Below, one piece after another: positions 55,199 to 64,000 of a stretch of DNA of 64,000 nucleotides (its first letter is position 1; every line of letters starts with the position of its first letter). A program made the translations under genes and the position numbers. Location of the stretch: positions 1 to 64,000 of the forward strand of contig NZ_APNK01000015.1 in assembly GCF_000732535.1 (NCBI RefSeq), given 5' to 3'. The notes beneath the pieces are model-generated. The model was not told the DNA's origin, did not search any database, and worked only from the letters and a program-made list of their open reading frames with translations. Source of the stretch: Salinisphaera hydrothermalis C41B8 (GTDB lineage Bacteria; Pseudomonadota; Gammaproteobacteria; Nevskiales; Salinisphaeraceae).

Positions 55199-56638
55199 CT
55201 ACTTCTTCTTGCGCGGCGGCGGGAAATGAATCGGCCGGCCGTCCACGGCGAGTGCAGCCTCGTGCACGGTTTCCGACAGCGTCGGATGCCCGTGCATGAT
55301 GCGGGCAATATCCTCGCTCGACGCCTTGTATTCCATGGCCACGACCATCTCCTGCACGAGTTCGGACACGTACGGCCCGATCATGTGCACGCCAAGGATT
55401 TCGTCGGTCTGGGCGTCGGCGATCATCTTGACGAAGCCACCCTGCTGACCCAGCGCCTTGGCACGCCCATTCGCCGCGAACGGAATCTGGCCGACGCGAT
55501 AGTCGATGCCGGCGGCCTTGACCTGGGCTTCGCTCTTGCCGACCCAAGCGAGCTCCGGCGTGGTGTAGACCACCGACGGGATCGCGTCGTAGTTCACGTG
55601 CGGCTTCTGGCCGGCCAGGATTTCGGCCACCGTCACGCCTTCTTCCATGCCTTTGTGCGCCAGCATCGGGTTGCCGACCACATCGCCGACGGCGTAAACG
55701 CCGGGCAAGCTGGTGCGATAGAAATCGTCGGTATCGACGAAGCCCTTGTCGTCGAGCTCGACCTGGGCGCCCTTGGCACAGAGATTGGCCGTGTTCGGGC
55801 GGCGGCCTACGGCCACGATCAGGCGATCGAAGGTTTCGCTCTTGTTTTCGTCACCCTGGGTGTATTCGACTCGGACCGACTTCTTGTTGGTCTTGGCCGA
55901 GGTCACGCGCGCGCCGAGCTGAATATCCAGGCCCTGCTTCTTGAAGGTCTTGAGCGCTTCCTTGGCCACATCGCGATCGGCGATCGGCATGAAGTCCTCG
56001 ACCGCCTCGAGCAGCGTGACTTCGGCGCCCAGGCGCGACCAGACGCTGCCCAGTTCCACACCGATATAACCGGCACCGATGACGCCGACCTTCTTCGGCA
56101 CTTCGTCGAATTCGAGCGCGCCCCAGGAGTCGACAATCAGTTCGCCGTCGAACGGCGCGATGTCGAGCTCGACCGGGATCGAGCCCGAGGCGATGATGAT
56201 GTTCTCGGTCTTGATGGTCTGCTCATCGCCGTCGTGGCTGGTGTATTTCACCTCGCCCGAATCGACCACCTGACCGCTGCCGGCCAGCGACTCCACGCCG
56301 TTGGCCTTGAACAGGCTGGCGATGCCGCCGGTCAGTTCCTTGACCACGCCGGCCTTGCGCTTCTGCATCTGCGCGATGTCCATTTCGACATCGCCCACCT
56401 TCAAACCGTGGGTCGCGAATTCATGATTCGCGCGGTGGTACAGCTCGCTGGATTCCAGCAGTGCCTTGGAGGGAATACATCCCGCATTGAGACAGGTGCC
56501 GCCGAGCGACGGCTTGTCGTCGAGGTTGAGCCACTTGTCGATGCAGACCACGTTCATGCCGAGCTGGGCGGCACGGATCGCGGCCACATAACCGGCCGGT
56601 CCCGCGCCGATCACCACGACATCGTATTCCTTGCTCAT
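55199..56638 (-). CDS. lpd: dihydrolipoyl dehydrogenase (E3)
   Basis: A 479-residue FAD enzyme with an N-terminal FAD loop VIGAGPAGYVAA, redox-active disulfide GGTCLNAGCIPSK, an NAD loop GAGYIGVELGSVW and a C-terminal HGHPTLSE with the catalytic His-Glu pair. It reoxidises lipoamide of the 2-oxoglutarate dehydrogenase complex. AAGGA precedes ATG 56638. It is the third gene of sucA-sucB-lpd. Confidence 0.97.
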   Translation of the reverse strand: MSKEYDVVVIGAGPAGYVAAIRAAQLGMNVVCIDKWLNLDDKPSLGGTCLNAGCIPSKALLESSELYHRANHEFATHGLKVGDVEMDIAQMQKRKAGVVKELTGGIASLFKANGVESLAGSGQVVDSGEVKYTSHDGDEQTIKTENIIIASGSIPVELDIAPFDGELIVDSWGALEFDEVPKKVGVIGAGYIGVELGSVWSRLGAEVTLLEAVEDFMPIADRDVAKEALKTFKKQGLDIQLGARVTSAKTNKKSVRVEYTQGDENKSETFDRLIVAVGRRPNTANLCAKGAQVELDDKGFVDTDDFYRTSLPGVYAVGDVVGNPMLAHKGMEEGVTVAEILAGQKPHVNYDAIPSVVYTTPELAWVGKSEAQVKAAGIDYRVGQIPFAANGRAKALGQQGGFVKMIADAQTDEILGVHMIGPYVSELVQEMVVAMEYKASSEDIARIMHGHPTLSETVHEAALAVDGRPIHFPPPRKKK

Positions 56639-56669
56639 GCTTGTCCTTGCTTGATTTCTCTAAAGAAGA

Positions 56670-56690
56670 GCGCCGGCATGAAGCCGGCGC
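56670..56690. repeat. intercistronic hairpin between sucB and lpd
   Basis: GCGCCGGC (56670-56677) and GCCGGCGC (56683-56690) form a perfect 8-bp GC stem with a 5-bp loop in the 64-bp sucB-lpd gap. No T-run follows; it probably affects mRNA processing or stability. Confidence 0.6.
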
Positions 56691-56702
56691 GTCGTATTCG
56701 AA

Positions 56703-57998
56703 TCAGACCTGCAGCAGCAGCCGAGCCGGGTCCTCGAGCAGTTCCTTGATCGTACGCAGGAACAGCACGGCATCGCGGCCGTCGATGAGACGGTGGTCAT
56801 AGGATACGGCCAGCATCATCATCGGGCGGATGACGATCTCGCCGTTGCGCACCACGGGCTTGTCGTTGGTGGCGTGCATGCCCAGGATCGCCGCCTGCGG
56901 CGGGTTGATGATCGGCGTCGACAGCAGCGAACCGAACACGCCGCCGTTGGTGATCGTGAACGTGCCGCCGGTCATTTCATCCATCGTGACCTTGCCGTCC
57001 TGGGCGCGCTTGCCGAAGTCGCGGATCTTCGACTCGACCTGAGCGTAGGACTGCTGGTCGGCGTCGCGCAGCACCGGCACGAGCAGACCACGCGGCGAGG
57101 AAACCGCGACGCCGATGTCGTAATAGCCGTGATACACGATATCGCCTTCGTCGATCGAGGCGTTCATGATCGGGTAGCGCTTGAGCGCTTCCACTGCCGC
57201 CTTGACGAAGAACGACATGAAGCCGAGACGAACATCGTGCTCCTTCTCGAACTTCTCTTTGTACTGCGCCCGGAGGTCCATGACCGCCTTCATGTCCACC
57301 TCGTTGAAGGTGGTCAGCATGGCGGTATTCTGAGAGGCATCCAGCAGGCGCTCGGCGATACGCTGGCGAATACGCGTCATCGGCACGCGCTGCTCGACAC
57401 GCTCCGGCGAGACTTCGCCCAGCGCCTGGCGATCGGCCTGCTCGGTCGCCGGCGGCTGCGCGCCGCTCGTGTCACGATTGGCGCTCGACGTGTTCTTGGC
57501 ACTCGAAGACTTGCTATCGATCGCCTTCTGCACGTCGGCCTTGGTAATCCGGCCATCTTTGCCGGTACCGCTGACATCGCGCGCGGCGATGTCGTTTTCG
57601 TCCATGAGCTTGCTGGCTGCCGGGCTGGCCACGGCGTCGTCGCTGCCGGACTGGTCGCTATCGGCATCCGACTCGCTGGAAGTCGAGCCGCTCTCAGCTT
57701 CGGCCTTCTCATCGGCCGAATCGTCGTCCGCCGACTCGTCGCCGCCGGTGTCTCCGGCCTCGCCTTCCTCGATGATCGCGAGCACATCGCCGGCCTGCAC
57801 GGTATCGCCGGCCTGCACCTTGATTTCGGCGAGCTTGCCGGCGGCCACGGCCGGCACTTCGAGCACCACCTTGTCGGTTTCCAGATCCAGCAGGTTCTCG
57901 TCGCGTTCGACCGCGTCGCCCTGCTTTTTCTGCCACTCGCCAACCGTGGCCTCACTGACCGATTCCGGCAGCTCCGGCACCTTGACTTCTGTCGCCAT
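56703..57998 (-). CDS. sucB: 2-oxoglutarate dehydrogenase dihydrolipoyl succinyltransferase (E2)
   Basis: A 431-residue protein with one lipoyl domain (lipoyl lysine in [12 protein letters not shown]), a long acidic Ser/Asp-rich linker (about 85-140), a peripheral subunit-binding domain ([23 protein letters not shown]) and the catalytic C-terminal domain with [12 protein letters not shown]. The acidic linker is consistent with a salt-adapted organism, but this is only suggestive. Confidence 0.96.
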   Translation of the reverse strand: MATEVKVPELPESVSEATVGEWQKKQGDAVERDENLLDLETDKVVLEVPAVAAGKLAEIKVQAGDTVQAGDVLAIIEEGEAGDTGGDESADDDSADEKAEAESGSTSSESDADSDQSGSDDAVASPAASKLMDENDIAARDVSGTGKDGRITKADVQKAIDSKSSSAKNTSSANRDTSGAQPPATEQADRQALGEVSPERVEQRVPMTRIRQRIAERLLDASQNTAMLTTFNEVDMKAVMDLRAQYKEKFEKEHDVRLGFMSFFVKAAVEALKRYPIMNASIDEGDIVYHGYYDIGVAVSSPRGLLVPVLRDADQQSYAQVESKIRDFGKRAQDGKVTMDEMTGGTFTITNGGVFGSLLSTPIINPPQAAILGMHATNDKPVVRNGEIVIRPMMMLAVSYDHRLIDGRDAVLFLRTIKELLEDPARLLLQV

Positions 57999-58042
57999 TA
58001 CTATTCCTGATTCGTCGTCTGTCTAGTGAATATCGATCCGCA

Positions 58043-60961
58043 TTATTTCTTGCTGCGGACACCGGATTTCTTGCCGCGTGGGTCAGCCTTGACCGTGCCT
58101 TTTTCGATCAGGTGCTCGCCGCCCACCAGACCGGCCTCGACCACGGCCTCCTGCTGCTGCACGTGCAGCTTGTGGTAGCCGACCGCGGTGGTCGCCGCGC
58201 CCGGGCGCGTCGCATAAAGCAGTTCGTGATGGTCTTCGAGCGGCACCTGGAGACGATGCTTGATCTGATACCAGGCCCCCTGGTTCTCGGGCTCTTCCTG
58301 GCACCACACGATCTGATCGGCGTTCGGGTAACGAGCCAACGCTGCGGCGTAGTCCTCGGCCGGGAACGGATAGAGCTGCTCAATGCGGACCAGCGCCACA
58401 TCGTCGAGCTCGCGCTCTTCGCGTTCCTGATACAGGTCGTAGTACACCTTACCGCTGCAGAAGACGACGCGCTTGACCTTCTCCGGCTCCAAACCAGAGG
58501 TGTCGTCGATCACGAACTGGAAGTGGCCATCCGACAGATCTTCGAGCGTCGAGGTCGACAGACGATGACGCAGCAGGCTCTTCGGCGTTAGCACGACCAA
58601 CGGCATGCGCAGATTGCGTACCATCTGCTGACGCAGCAGGTGGAACCACTGCGACGGGGTCGACGGGACGCATACCAGCATGTGGCGTTCCGCACACAGC
58701 TGCAGGAAACGCTCAAGACGCGCCGACGAATGCTCCGGGCCCTGGCCTTCATAGCCATGCGGCAGGAACATGGTCAGCCCGCACATGCGGCCCCATTTGG
58801 CACGACCGCTGGCGATGAACTGGTCGATGATGACCTGGGCGCCGTTGACGAAATCGCCGAACTGGGCCTCCCAGATCGTCAGCGTCTGCGGGTCCGCCGA
58901 GGCATAGCCGTATTCGAAGCCCAGTACGCCGGCTTCGGACAACAATGTGTCGTTGACCTCGAAGAACGTGCCATCACGCGAACATTCGTTGAGCGGCAAG
59001 AAGGCCTGGCCGTCCTTCTGGTTGTAGATCTTGGCGTGGCGATGGAAGAACGTGCCGCGCCCGGAATCCTGGCCGGAAAGTCGCACATTGAAACCGTCGT
59101 CGAGCAGGCTGGCATAGGCCATATGCTCGGCAAAGCCCCAGTCGATACGCGAGGCACCGGCGGCCATCTTGCGGCGATCGTCGACGATGCGCTGCACGCG
59201 TTTATGCAGGTCGAAACCGTCGGGCAGGTTGTCGTACAACGAAGCCGACAGGCGGCGAAGGGTTTCCACCGGCACCGACGTGTCGACGATATTCGACCAC
59301 TTGTCGAGCCGATACTTGTCCCAGTCGACCGTGTGCTCGTTGCCCACCATACCGAGCGTGGTGCGGCTGATGTTCTTGCCCGCGTCGAGCCCGTCGCGAT
59401 AGGCATCGAACAACTCCTGGGCACCGTTCTCGCCGATCAGGCCGAGATCCTGCAGATGTTTGGCATACAGCATGCGCGTGGTCTGCATGCTCTTGACCTT
59501 CTGATACATCAGCGGCTGCGTGACCGCCGGCTCATCGGCCTCGTTATGGCCCTGCCGGCGATAGCAGATCATGTCGACGATGACATCCTTGCCGAAGGTT
59601 TCGCGGTAATCCATCGCCAGACGCGTGACAAAGACCACGGCCTCCGGGTCGTCGCCGTTGACGTGGAAAACGGGCGCTTCCAGCATTTTGGCGATATCGG
59701 TGCAGTACTGCGACGTCCGCGACATCTCGCCCTGCTTGCCGGTGATCGGGTCCTGCATGGTGAACCCGAGCTGGTTGTTCACGATCAGGTGCACCGTACC
59801 GCCGGTCGCATAGCCTTCCGCCTGCGACAGCTGCAGCGTTTCCATGACGATGCCCTGACCCGCGAACGACGCATCGCCGTGAATCAGCACCGGCAGGACC
59901 GTCTCGCCCGCGGTATCGTGGCGCCGCACTTGGCGTGCCTTGACCGAGCCCTGGGCCACCGGATTTACCGCCTCAAGATGCGACGGGTTGAACGCGAGCA
60001 CCAGATGCACGCGTTCGTCCTCGATCTCGATGTCGGTGGAGAAACCGAGGTGGTATTTCACGTCGCCGGACATATCGAGTTCGTCGACGTCGTACTTGCC
60101 TTCGAATTCGGCGAACAGCTCGCTCGGCGCCTTGCCGAGAATATTCACCAGCACGTTCAGGCGGCCTCGATGCGCCATGCCGATCACGACTTCGTCAACG
60201 TGGTGACGCGCCGCCGAACGCACCAGCTCGTCGAGCGCCGGAATCATGCTATCGGCGCCTTCAAGCGAGAAACGCTTCTGGCCGACATACTTGGTATGCA
60301 GATACCGTTCGATGCCTTCGGCGGCGGTCAGCTGGCGCAGTATCTCGAGCTTTTCGCTGTCCTGCAGGCCGGGGTGCTCGACCCCGGCTTCGAGGCGACG
60401 CTGGATCCAGCGTTTCTCCTCGGTATTGGTGATATACATGTACTCGGTGCCGATCGTGCCCGTGTACACGTGCTTGCAGACATCGATGATGTCTCGCAGC
60501 CGCATCTCGTCGTCATGCGCATACAGCGAACCGGTGTTGAACACCTTGTCCATGTCCGCTTCGCCCAGGCCGTGATAGGCCGGGTCCAGATCCGGCAACG
60601 GCGCCGGGTTGTACAAACCCAGCGGGTCGAGATCGGCCACACGATGCCCGCGGCTGCGGTAATGATTGATCAGCTGGAGTACACCGGCCTGTTTCTGTGC
60701 CGCGCGCGACGACAAGCCAGATTTGGCCGATGCACCCTGGCCCGCCGAGGCCTGCATATCCACGAAGGAGTCGCGGATCGGGCCGTGCGCGATATCGCTG
60801 CCATTGCCGTCGCCGTTGAGGCTCTTGAAGTAGTCGCGCCAGCTCGGCTCGACTGATTCCGGATCGCGGAGATATTGTTCGTAATAGGCTTCGACGTAGG
60901 AGGAGTTGCCGCCGAACAACGGGGAGGTACTGATGAACTCGTCGTTCAAGTCGCTTTTCAT
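58043..60961 (-). CDS. sucA: 2-oxoglutarate dehydrogenase E1 component
   Basis: A 972-residue thiamine diphosphate enzyme. It starts with the E2-binding tail (SSYVEAYYEQYLRDPESV), followed by GMAHRGRLNVL, HGDASFAGQGIVMET with cofactor contacts, and the C-terminal GHFQFVIDD region. It decarboxylates 2-oxoglutarate and transfers succinyl to E2. It is the first gene of sucAB-lpd, with a 44-bp gap to sucB. The final residues are Lys/Arg-rich. Confidence 0.97.
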   Translation of the reverse strand: MKSDLNDEFISTSPLFGGNSSYVEAYYEQYLRDPESVEPSWRDYFKSLNGDGNGSDIAHGPIRDSFVDMQASAGQGASAKSGLSSRAAQKQAGVLQLINHYRSRGHRVADLDPLGLYNPAPLPDLDPAYHGLGEADMDKVFNTGSLYAHDDEMRLRDIIDVCKHVYTGTIGTEYMYITNTEEKRWIQRRLEAGVEHPGLQDSEKLEILRQLTAAEGIERYLHTKYVGQKRFSLEGADSMIPALDELVRSAARHHVDEVVIGMAHRGRLNVLVNILGKAPSELFAEFEGKYDVDELDMSGDVKYHLGFSTDIEIEDERVHLVLAFNPSHLEAVNPVAQGSVKARQVRRHDTAGETVLPVLIHGDASFAGQGIVMETLQLSQAEGYATGGTVHLIVNNQLGFTMQDPITGKQGEMSRTSQYCTDIAKMLEAPVFHVNGDDPEAVVFVTRLAMDYRETFGKDVIVDMICYRRQGHNEADEPAVTQPLMYQKVKSMQTTRMLYAKHLQDLGLIGENGAQELFDAYRDGLDAGKNISRTTLGMVGNEHTVDWDKYRLDKWSNIVDTSVPVETLRRLSASLYDNLPDGFDLHKRVQRIVDDRRKMAAGASRIDWGFAEHMAYASLLDDGFNVRLSGQDSGRGTFFHRHAKIYNQKDGQAFLPLNECSRDGTFFEVNDTLLSEAGVLGFEYGYASADPQTLTIWEAQFGDFVNGAQVIIDQFIASGRAKWGRMCGLTMFLPHGYEGQGPEHSSARLERFLQLCAERHMLVCVPSTPSQWFHLLRQQMVRNLRMPLVVLTPKSLLRHRLSTSTLEDLSDGHFQFVIDDTSGLEPEKVKRVVFCSGKVYYDLYQEREERELDDVALVRIEQLYPFPAEDYAAALARYPNADQIVWCQEEPENQGAWYQIKHRLQVPLEDHHELLYATRPGAATTAVGYHKLHVQQQEAVVEAGLVGGEHLIEKGTVKADPRGKKSGVRSKK

Positions 60962-61113
60962 AGAAACTGGTCTGTCGCCGTGTCAGGGTGCCGGATACAC
61001 CCCGGTGTCGTTGGCCGGCGCTCCGCTGCCATCATCCGGTCCGCGCCGGGCGCATATGATAACAAATTGCCAGCGCCCGGGCCGGCGCGAGCGCCGGCTT
61101 ATCGGGCCTTGTT

Positions 61114-62019
61114 CTAGCTGGCCTGTTGTGCTTCCGAATCGTCTTCCCATCCGGCGGTGAGCCGCTTGAGGTAATCACGGAACTCGTCGCCGATCTCGTC
61201 GTGTTTCAGACCCATTTCGACGTTGGCCTTGAGATACCCGAATTTGCTGCCGCAGTCGTAACGCGTACCTTCGAATTCATAAGCCAGCACGGTCTGCTCG
61301 CCCATCAATGCCTCAATGGCATCAGTGAGCTGGATCTCGCCACCGGCGCCCGGCTTGGTCTTGTCGATCAAGCGGAAGATGCGCGGCGTCAGGATATAAC
61401 GGCCAACCACCGCCAGATTTGAGGGGGCTTCCTCGGTCGCCGGCTTTTCGACGATGCCGCGGATCTCGGATAGCCCCGGGCCGATCGGCTCGGCCTCGAC
61501 GATGCCGTACTTGTGGGTGTCTTCCCAAGGCACGCGCTGTACCGCCAGGACGCTGGTGCCGTACTCCTGATAAACCCGATGCATCTGCGCCATGCAAGGC
61601 TGAAACGCACCCGCGATCAAGTCATCAGCGAGGATCACAGCGAAATCCTGATCACCCACGGCCGGCAGCGAGCATCGAATGGCGTCGCCCAGCCCGAGCT
61701 GCTCCGGCTGCCGGATATACACACAACTGATGCCCGGGGGCAGCACATCGTGAACCGCGGCCAGCAATTCTTCCTTCCCCTTGGCTTCGAGCGCGGCTTC
61801 GAGTTCGTAGTCGCGATCGAAGTGATCCATGATCGAATTCTTGGCATGGCTGGTGATGAACACCATTTCCTCGGCGCCCGCCGCGATCGCTTCCTTGACC
61901 GCATACTGCACCAGCGGCTTGTCGACGACCGGAAGCATCTCCTTGGCGCTGGCCTTGGTCGCCGGTAGAAACCGCGTGCCGAGGCCGGCTACCGGGAATA
62001 CCGCTTTACGAATTCGCAT
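61114..62019 (-). CDS. galU: UTP-glucose-1-phosphate uridylyltransferase
   Basis: A 301-residue nucleotidyltransferase with KAVFPVAGLGTRFLPATKASAKEML and the UDP-glucose-binding QPEQLGLGDAI. It makes UDP-glucose for envelope polysaccharides from glucose 1-phosphate, the same intermediate used by GlgC and released by GlgP elsewhere in the window. A GGAT ribosome site is present. It is separated from sucA by 152 bp, which includes a GC hairpin at 61081-61098. Confidence 0.96.
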   Translation of the reverse strand: MRIRKAVFPVAGLGTRFLPATKASAKEMLPVVDKPLVQYAVKEAIAAGAEEMVFITSHAKNSIMDHFDRDYELEAALEAKGKEELLAAVHDVLPPGISCVYIRQPEQLGLGDAIRCSLPAVGDQDFAVILADDLIAGAFQPCMAQMHRVYQEYGTSVLAVQRVPWEDTHKYGIVEAEPIGPGLSEIRGIVEKPATEEAPSNLAVVGRYILTPRIFRLIDKTKPGAGGEIQLTDAIEALMGEQTVLAYEFEGTRYDCGSKFGYLKANVEMGLKHDEIGDEFRDYLKRLTAGWEDDSEAQQAS

Positions 62020-62096
62020 AACACATCCTTATATCTAATCCTGATCCATTGATGATCGGCACCCGGGTGTCCGCGGCAATCGGCGCGAACATCGAA

Positions 62097-62969
62097 TCAG
62101 AGGTACCTCACCTCGCCGGTCAGGTGATGGATATCACCCGAGCGGCTGGTCAAAGCAAAATCCAGACCGTTGTCGACCGCCCCTTCCTTGAACAGGACGG
62201 TGCTCGGCAAAAAAACGGGCTTCTTGAAAGCCACGGACAACGAATAGGCGTCGACGTCGATATGCGGCTCGAGCGCGGCGGCGGCACGAGCTTTCATCCA
62301 CATCCCGGTGGCGATCGCACGTGGAAACCCGAACAATTTGGCGCTCCAGGCGCTCAAGTGGATCGGGTTGTAATCGCCGGCTGCCGCGGCATAGCGCCGC
62401 CCGATATCCGCCGGCACCTGCCAACTGGCTTCTTCCTGCGCAGAAAAACCTAGCTCGGGCATTTCCTTGCGCTTGCTCGAACCGCCGCTCTTACCGCGCG
62501 ACAGCATGACGCCGGTCTCTTCCCAGATCGTGGCGCCACTCGCATCGTTGACGCGCGTGACGAGATCGAATTCGATCCCCTTGGAAACCTCCCGATGCCC
62601 GCCCACGGACACAATCAGATCCAGCGGTTCGTCGACCCGAATCGCACGGCGCTGGGTGATCTCATTACGCACGTGAATCAAGCCCAGCAGTTTCAGTGGG
62701 AAACGCTTGTGCGTCAGCACGGCCATATGCATCGGGAATGCGAGGACATGCGGATAAGTCACGGGCAGCGTGTCGGCGCGAGGAAAACCACACACCTTGC
62801 GGTACCGAGCAAGGTTTTCCGCTCTGACTTCCAGATCGTTGAGCCGGGCAACGATATCCGGAATGGTCTCGCCCTGCGACAGGCCAGAACCGAAATTCGC
62901 GACCGCCCGGAAATAGGACGGTGCCACCGTCGGCAGTTGCTCGAAATCGAGCCTGATCTCTCCTGACAT
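62097..62969 (-). CDS. MaoC-like hot-dog fold acyl dehydratase
   Basis: A 290-residue protein with two hot-dog halves. The C-terminal half carries the hydratase motif region AAGDYNPIHLSAWSAKLFGF with catalytic Asp and His; the N-terminal half includes THKRFPLKLLGLIHVRNEI. Members hydrate or dehydrate acyl-CoA or acyl-ACP; the substrate here is unknown. I chose ATG 62969 (MSGEIRLDFEQLP); the frame reaches 63029 only through a TTG. It lies upstream of galU on the same strand with a 77-bp gap. Confidence 0.85.
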   Translation of the reverse strand: MSGEIRLDFEQLPTVAPSYFRAVANFGSGLSQGETIPDIVARLNDLEVRAENLARYRKVCGFPRADTLPVTYPHVLAFPMHMAVLTHKRFPLKLLGLIHVRNEITQRRAIRVDEPLDLIVSVGGHREVSKGIEFDLVTRVNDASGATIWEETGVMLSRGKSGGSSKRKEMPELGFSAQEEASWQVPADIGRRYAAAAGDYNPIHLSAWSAKLFGFPRAIATGMWMKARAAAALEPHIDVDAYSLSVAFKKPVFLPSTVLFKEGAVDNGLDFALTSRSGDIHHLTGEVRYL

Positions 62970-63029
62970 CGCTTTATCGTCTTTGGACGATGGAAGCTCG
63001 AAGTTTAACGCTTTGGGTGCGCAATACAA

Positions 63030-63474
63030 TGAGCGACCGCGGGCGATCGTTCAGCTTCGATTCGGATAGGCCGCGATCCTTCCGGCCCGTACCAGCGCCA
63101 TACTGGTGTGCCATTCTTCGAGACGTCATGGCAGCAAGCGCGCTACGTCTTGAAAATCAGAGCAATACCGCGCCAGGTGCGCTACGCGTTCAGAGGCATT
63201 CGCGCCGTGAACCGGCAGACAGCGTGACGAGAGCGACCAAGGACTTGCCCCGCCGGGGTGCGGTCTCGGCGTGCAACGCTGCTTTACAGACGCTACATCG
63301 ACAACCAATGGGCGCTTGTCCGTTCACATCGGATGATGGGGAGGCCTCAACCGCGGGCGCGCGGTGCAGCCTCGCGAGCTCGGCGCGTGACGCCTGCCAG
63401 CACGATCGACCGCCCCTTGCGCCCTCCCGACTCGCGGCGGCACCGGCGATTTCGGACGAGACAACGCTAGTCGA
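63030..63474. other. 445-bp gap between the MaoC-like gene and tRNA-Leu, no gene recognised
   Basis: Open frames cross this stretch on the plus strand, but they run on through three antisense tRNA genes and have noncoding composition. I see no hairpin with a T-run that would clearly end the tRNA transcript and no promoter that I can place with confidence for the MaoC-like gene. Confidence 0.6.
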
Positions 63475-63561
63475 TGGTGCCCGGGGCCGGACTCGAACCG
63501 GCACGGCCATAAGGCCAAGGGATTTTAAGTCCCATGCGTCTACCAATTTCGCCACCCGGGC
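63475..63561 (-). tRNA. tRNA-Leu (anticodon TAA)
   Basis: An 87-nt class II tRNA with encoded CCA. The acceptor GCCCGGG pairs with CCCGGGC, the anticodon loop is CTTAAAA, and a long variable arm (TTGGCCTTATGGCC) is present. Third in the Gly-Cys-Leu cluster. Confidence 0.96.
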
Positions 63562-63659
63562 TTGGCGGCGAATTCTAGCAGGGAAGCGATGCACGCGGGG
63601 CATTGCATCGAAATCGATGCGATGGCTGAACGCCGGCGATACATTTCGAGGGAAAAGAA

Positions 63660-63733
63660 TGGAGGCCAGGCCCGGAATCGAACCGAGGTACGCGGCTTTG
63701 CAGGCCGCTGCATCACCACTCTGCCACCTGGCC
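63660..63733 (-). tRNA. tRNA-Cys (anticodon GCA)
   Basis: A 74-nt cloverleaf with encoded CCA. The acceptor GGCCAGG pairs with CCTGGCC, and the anticodon loop is CTGCAAA. Second in the cluster. Confidence 0.96.
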
Positions 63734-63770
63734 TCAAGTGCGAGGCCCGAGCATAAACCAGGCCCTCGAC

Positions 63771-63803
63771 AAAGAAAAACCCCGGCCGGATCGGCCGAGG
63801 TTT
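63771..63803 (-). terminator. terminator-like hairpin between tRNA-Gly and tRNA-Cys
   Basis: On the minus strand, an 11-bp stem (AAACCTCGGCC with GGCCGGGGTTT, one T-G wobble) is followed by TTCTTT. It sits inside the tRNA cluster, 8 bp after tRNA-Gly, so it may partially terminate or act as a processing signal. Confidence 0.6.
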
Positions 63804-63811
63804 CGGCTATT

Positions 63812-63886
63812 TGGAGCGGGAAACGAGATTCGAACTCGCGACCCCAACCTTGGCAAGGTTGTGCTCTACCACTGAGCTATTCCCGC
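63812..63886 (-). tRNA. tRNA-Gly (anticodon GCC)
   Basis: A 75-nt cloverleaf with encoded CCA. The acceptor GCGGGAA pairs with TTCCCGC, and the anticodon loop is TTGCCAA. First in the cluster, directly behind a strong promoter. Confidence 0.97.
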
Positions 63887-63899
63887 TGTGTTGGCGCGT

Positions 63900-63927
63900 A
63901 TTATAGGGCAGCGAGACAGGGTGTCAA
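63900..63927 (-). promoter_or_regulatory. strong sigma-70 promoter of the tRNA Gly-Cys-Leu cluster
   Basis: Perfect TTGACA (63922-63927) and TATAAT (63900-63905) on the minus strand with a 16-bp spacer, followed by a GC-rich discriminator typical of stringently controlled stable-RNA promoters. The upstream DNA to about 63955 is AT-rich, like an UP element. Confidence 0.9.
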
Positions 63928-64000
63928 CGATTGATTTCCAATTGATTTCAAATCGCCCTGCATCGCCGTTTCGGCAACGCGTCAGCGCCGTTCGATACTG

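Noticed and set aside
58640-60856. Plus-strand open frame of 738 codons
   Set aside because: Antisense shadow of sucA, which is unambiguous on the minus strand.
61081-61098. GC-rich inverted repeat downstream of galU as a terminator
   Set aside because: The loop would be only 2 nt if fully paired and there is no T-run, so I did not list it as a terminator.
62990-63934. Plus-strand open frame of 314 codons past the MaoC-like gene
   Set aside because: It runs antisense through three tRNA genes and their promoter, so it is not a real gene.
63928-63955. Tandem TTGATTTC motifs upstream of the tRNA cluster as a possible FNR site
   Set aside because: The half-sites are not arranged as TTGAT-N4-ATCAA. 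The AT-rich stretch directly behind a perfect -35 is better explained as an UP element.
43021-64000. A new defence, toxin-antitoxin or mobile system in the right half
   Set aside because: Every gene there belongs to well-known core families in standard order; I saw no unexplained coding region.

Overview
The window is GC-rich chromosomal DNA from a Gram-negative bacterium, most likely a gammaproteobacterium. Support comes from the contiguous yebC-ruvCAB-ybgC-tolQRAB-pal-cpoB-queE-queC block, the sucAB-lpd operon, a tRNA Gly-Cys-Leu cluster and FNR-type regulators with a CX2CX5C iron-sulfur motif. A halophilic Salinisphaera-like lineage would fit, but this is a guess from the gene repertoire.

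The window has two halves, meeting near a tRNA-Lys gene at about 42.9 kb. The right half (42.9-64 kb) is ordinary core genome: queuosine precursor synthesis (queC, queE), envelope division and constriction machinery (cpoB, pal, tolBARQ, ybgC), Holliday junction processing (ruvBAC), yebC, potassium uptake (kup), the 2-oxoglutarate dehydrogenase complex (lpd, sucB, sucA), galU, a MaoC-type hydratase and three tRNAs behind a strong promoter.

The left half (1-42.8 kb) looks like an oxygen-limitation survival island. It carries three Crp/FNR-family regulators. Two are close paralogues with all four expected Fe-S cysteines; the third is FNR-like but has lost most ligands. At least five perfect FNR boxes (TTGAT-N4-ATCAA), plus several with one mismatch, lie in intergenic gaps at the heads of transcription units. 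The units are: a tandem universal stress protein; a five-gene operon arcD / PLP amino acid decarboxylase / arcA / arcB / arcC (arginine deiminase pathway, substrate-level ATP and alkali); a second PLP decarboxylase; a YhiI-RbbA-YhhJ-type ABC exporter with its own outer membrane factor; an Hsp20-FtsH proteostasis pair; a small four-cysteine protein followed by phosphoketolase; glycogen phosphorylase; and an orphan F1-ATPase gamma subunit. A glycogen cluster (glgA, glgB, glgC, GH57, malQ, glgP) sits among them, as does a P-type proton ATPase.

Together these genes suggest a cell prepared to stop respiring. It would store and mobilise glycogen, feed sugar phosphates to phosphoketolase, burn arginine for ATP and pH control, protect proteins, and perhaps change its ATP synthase rotor subunit.

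Signs of genome flux are confined to the left half. A phosphotransacetylase-like gene is cut by the end of an apparent IS21-family element at the left edge. A frameshifted universal stress protein remnant lies at 4.3-4.5 kb. A roughly 310-bp MITE-like element sits between malQ and glgP and overlaps the glgP stop codon. I saw no CRISPR array, prophage, integrase, plasmid origin or rRNA gene.
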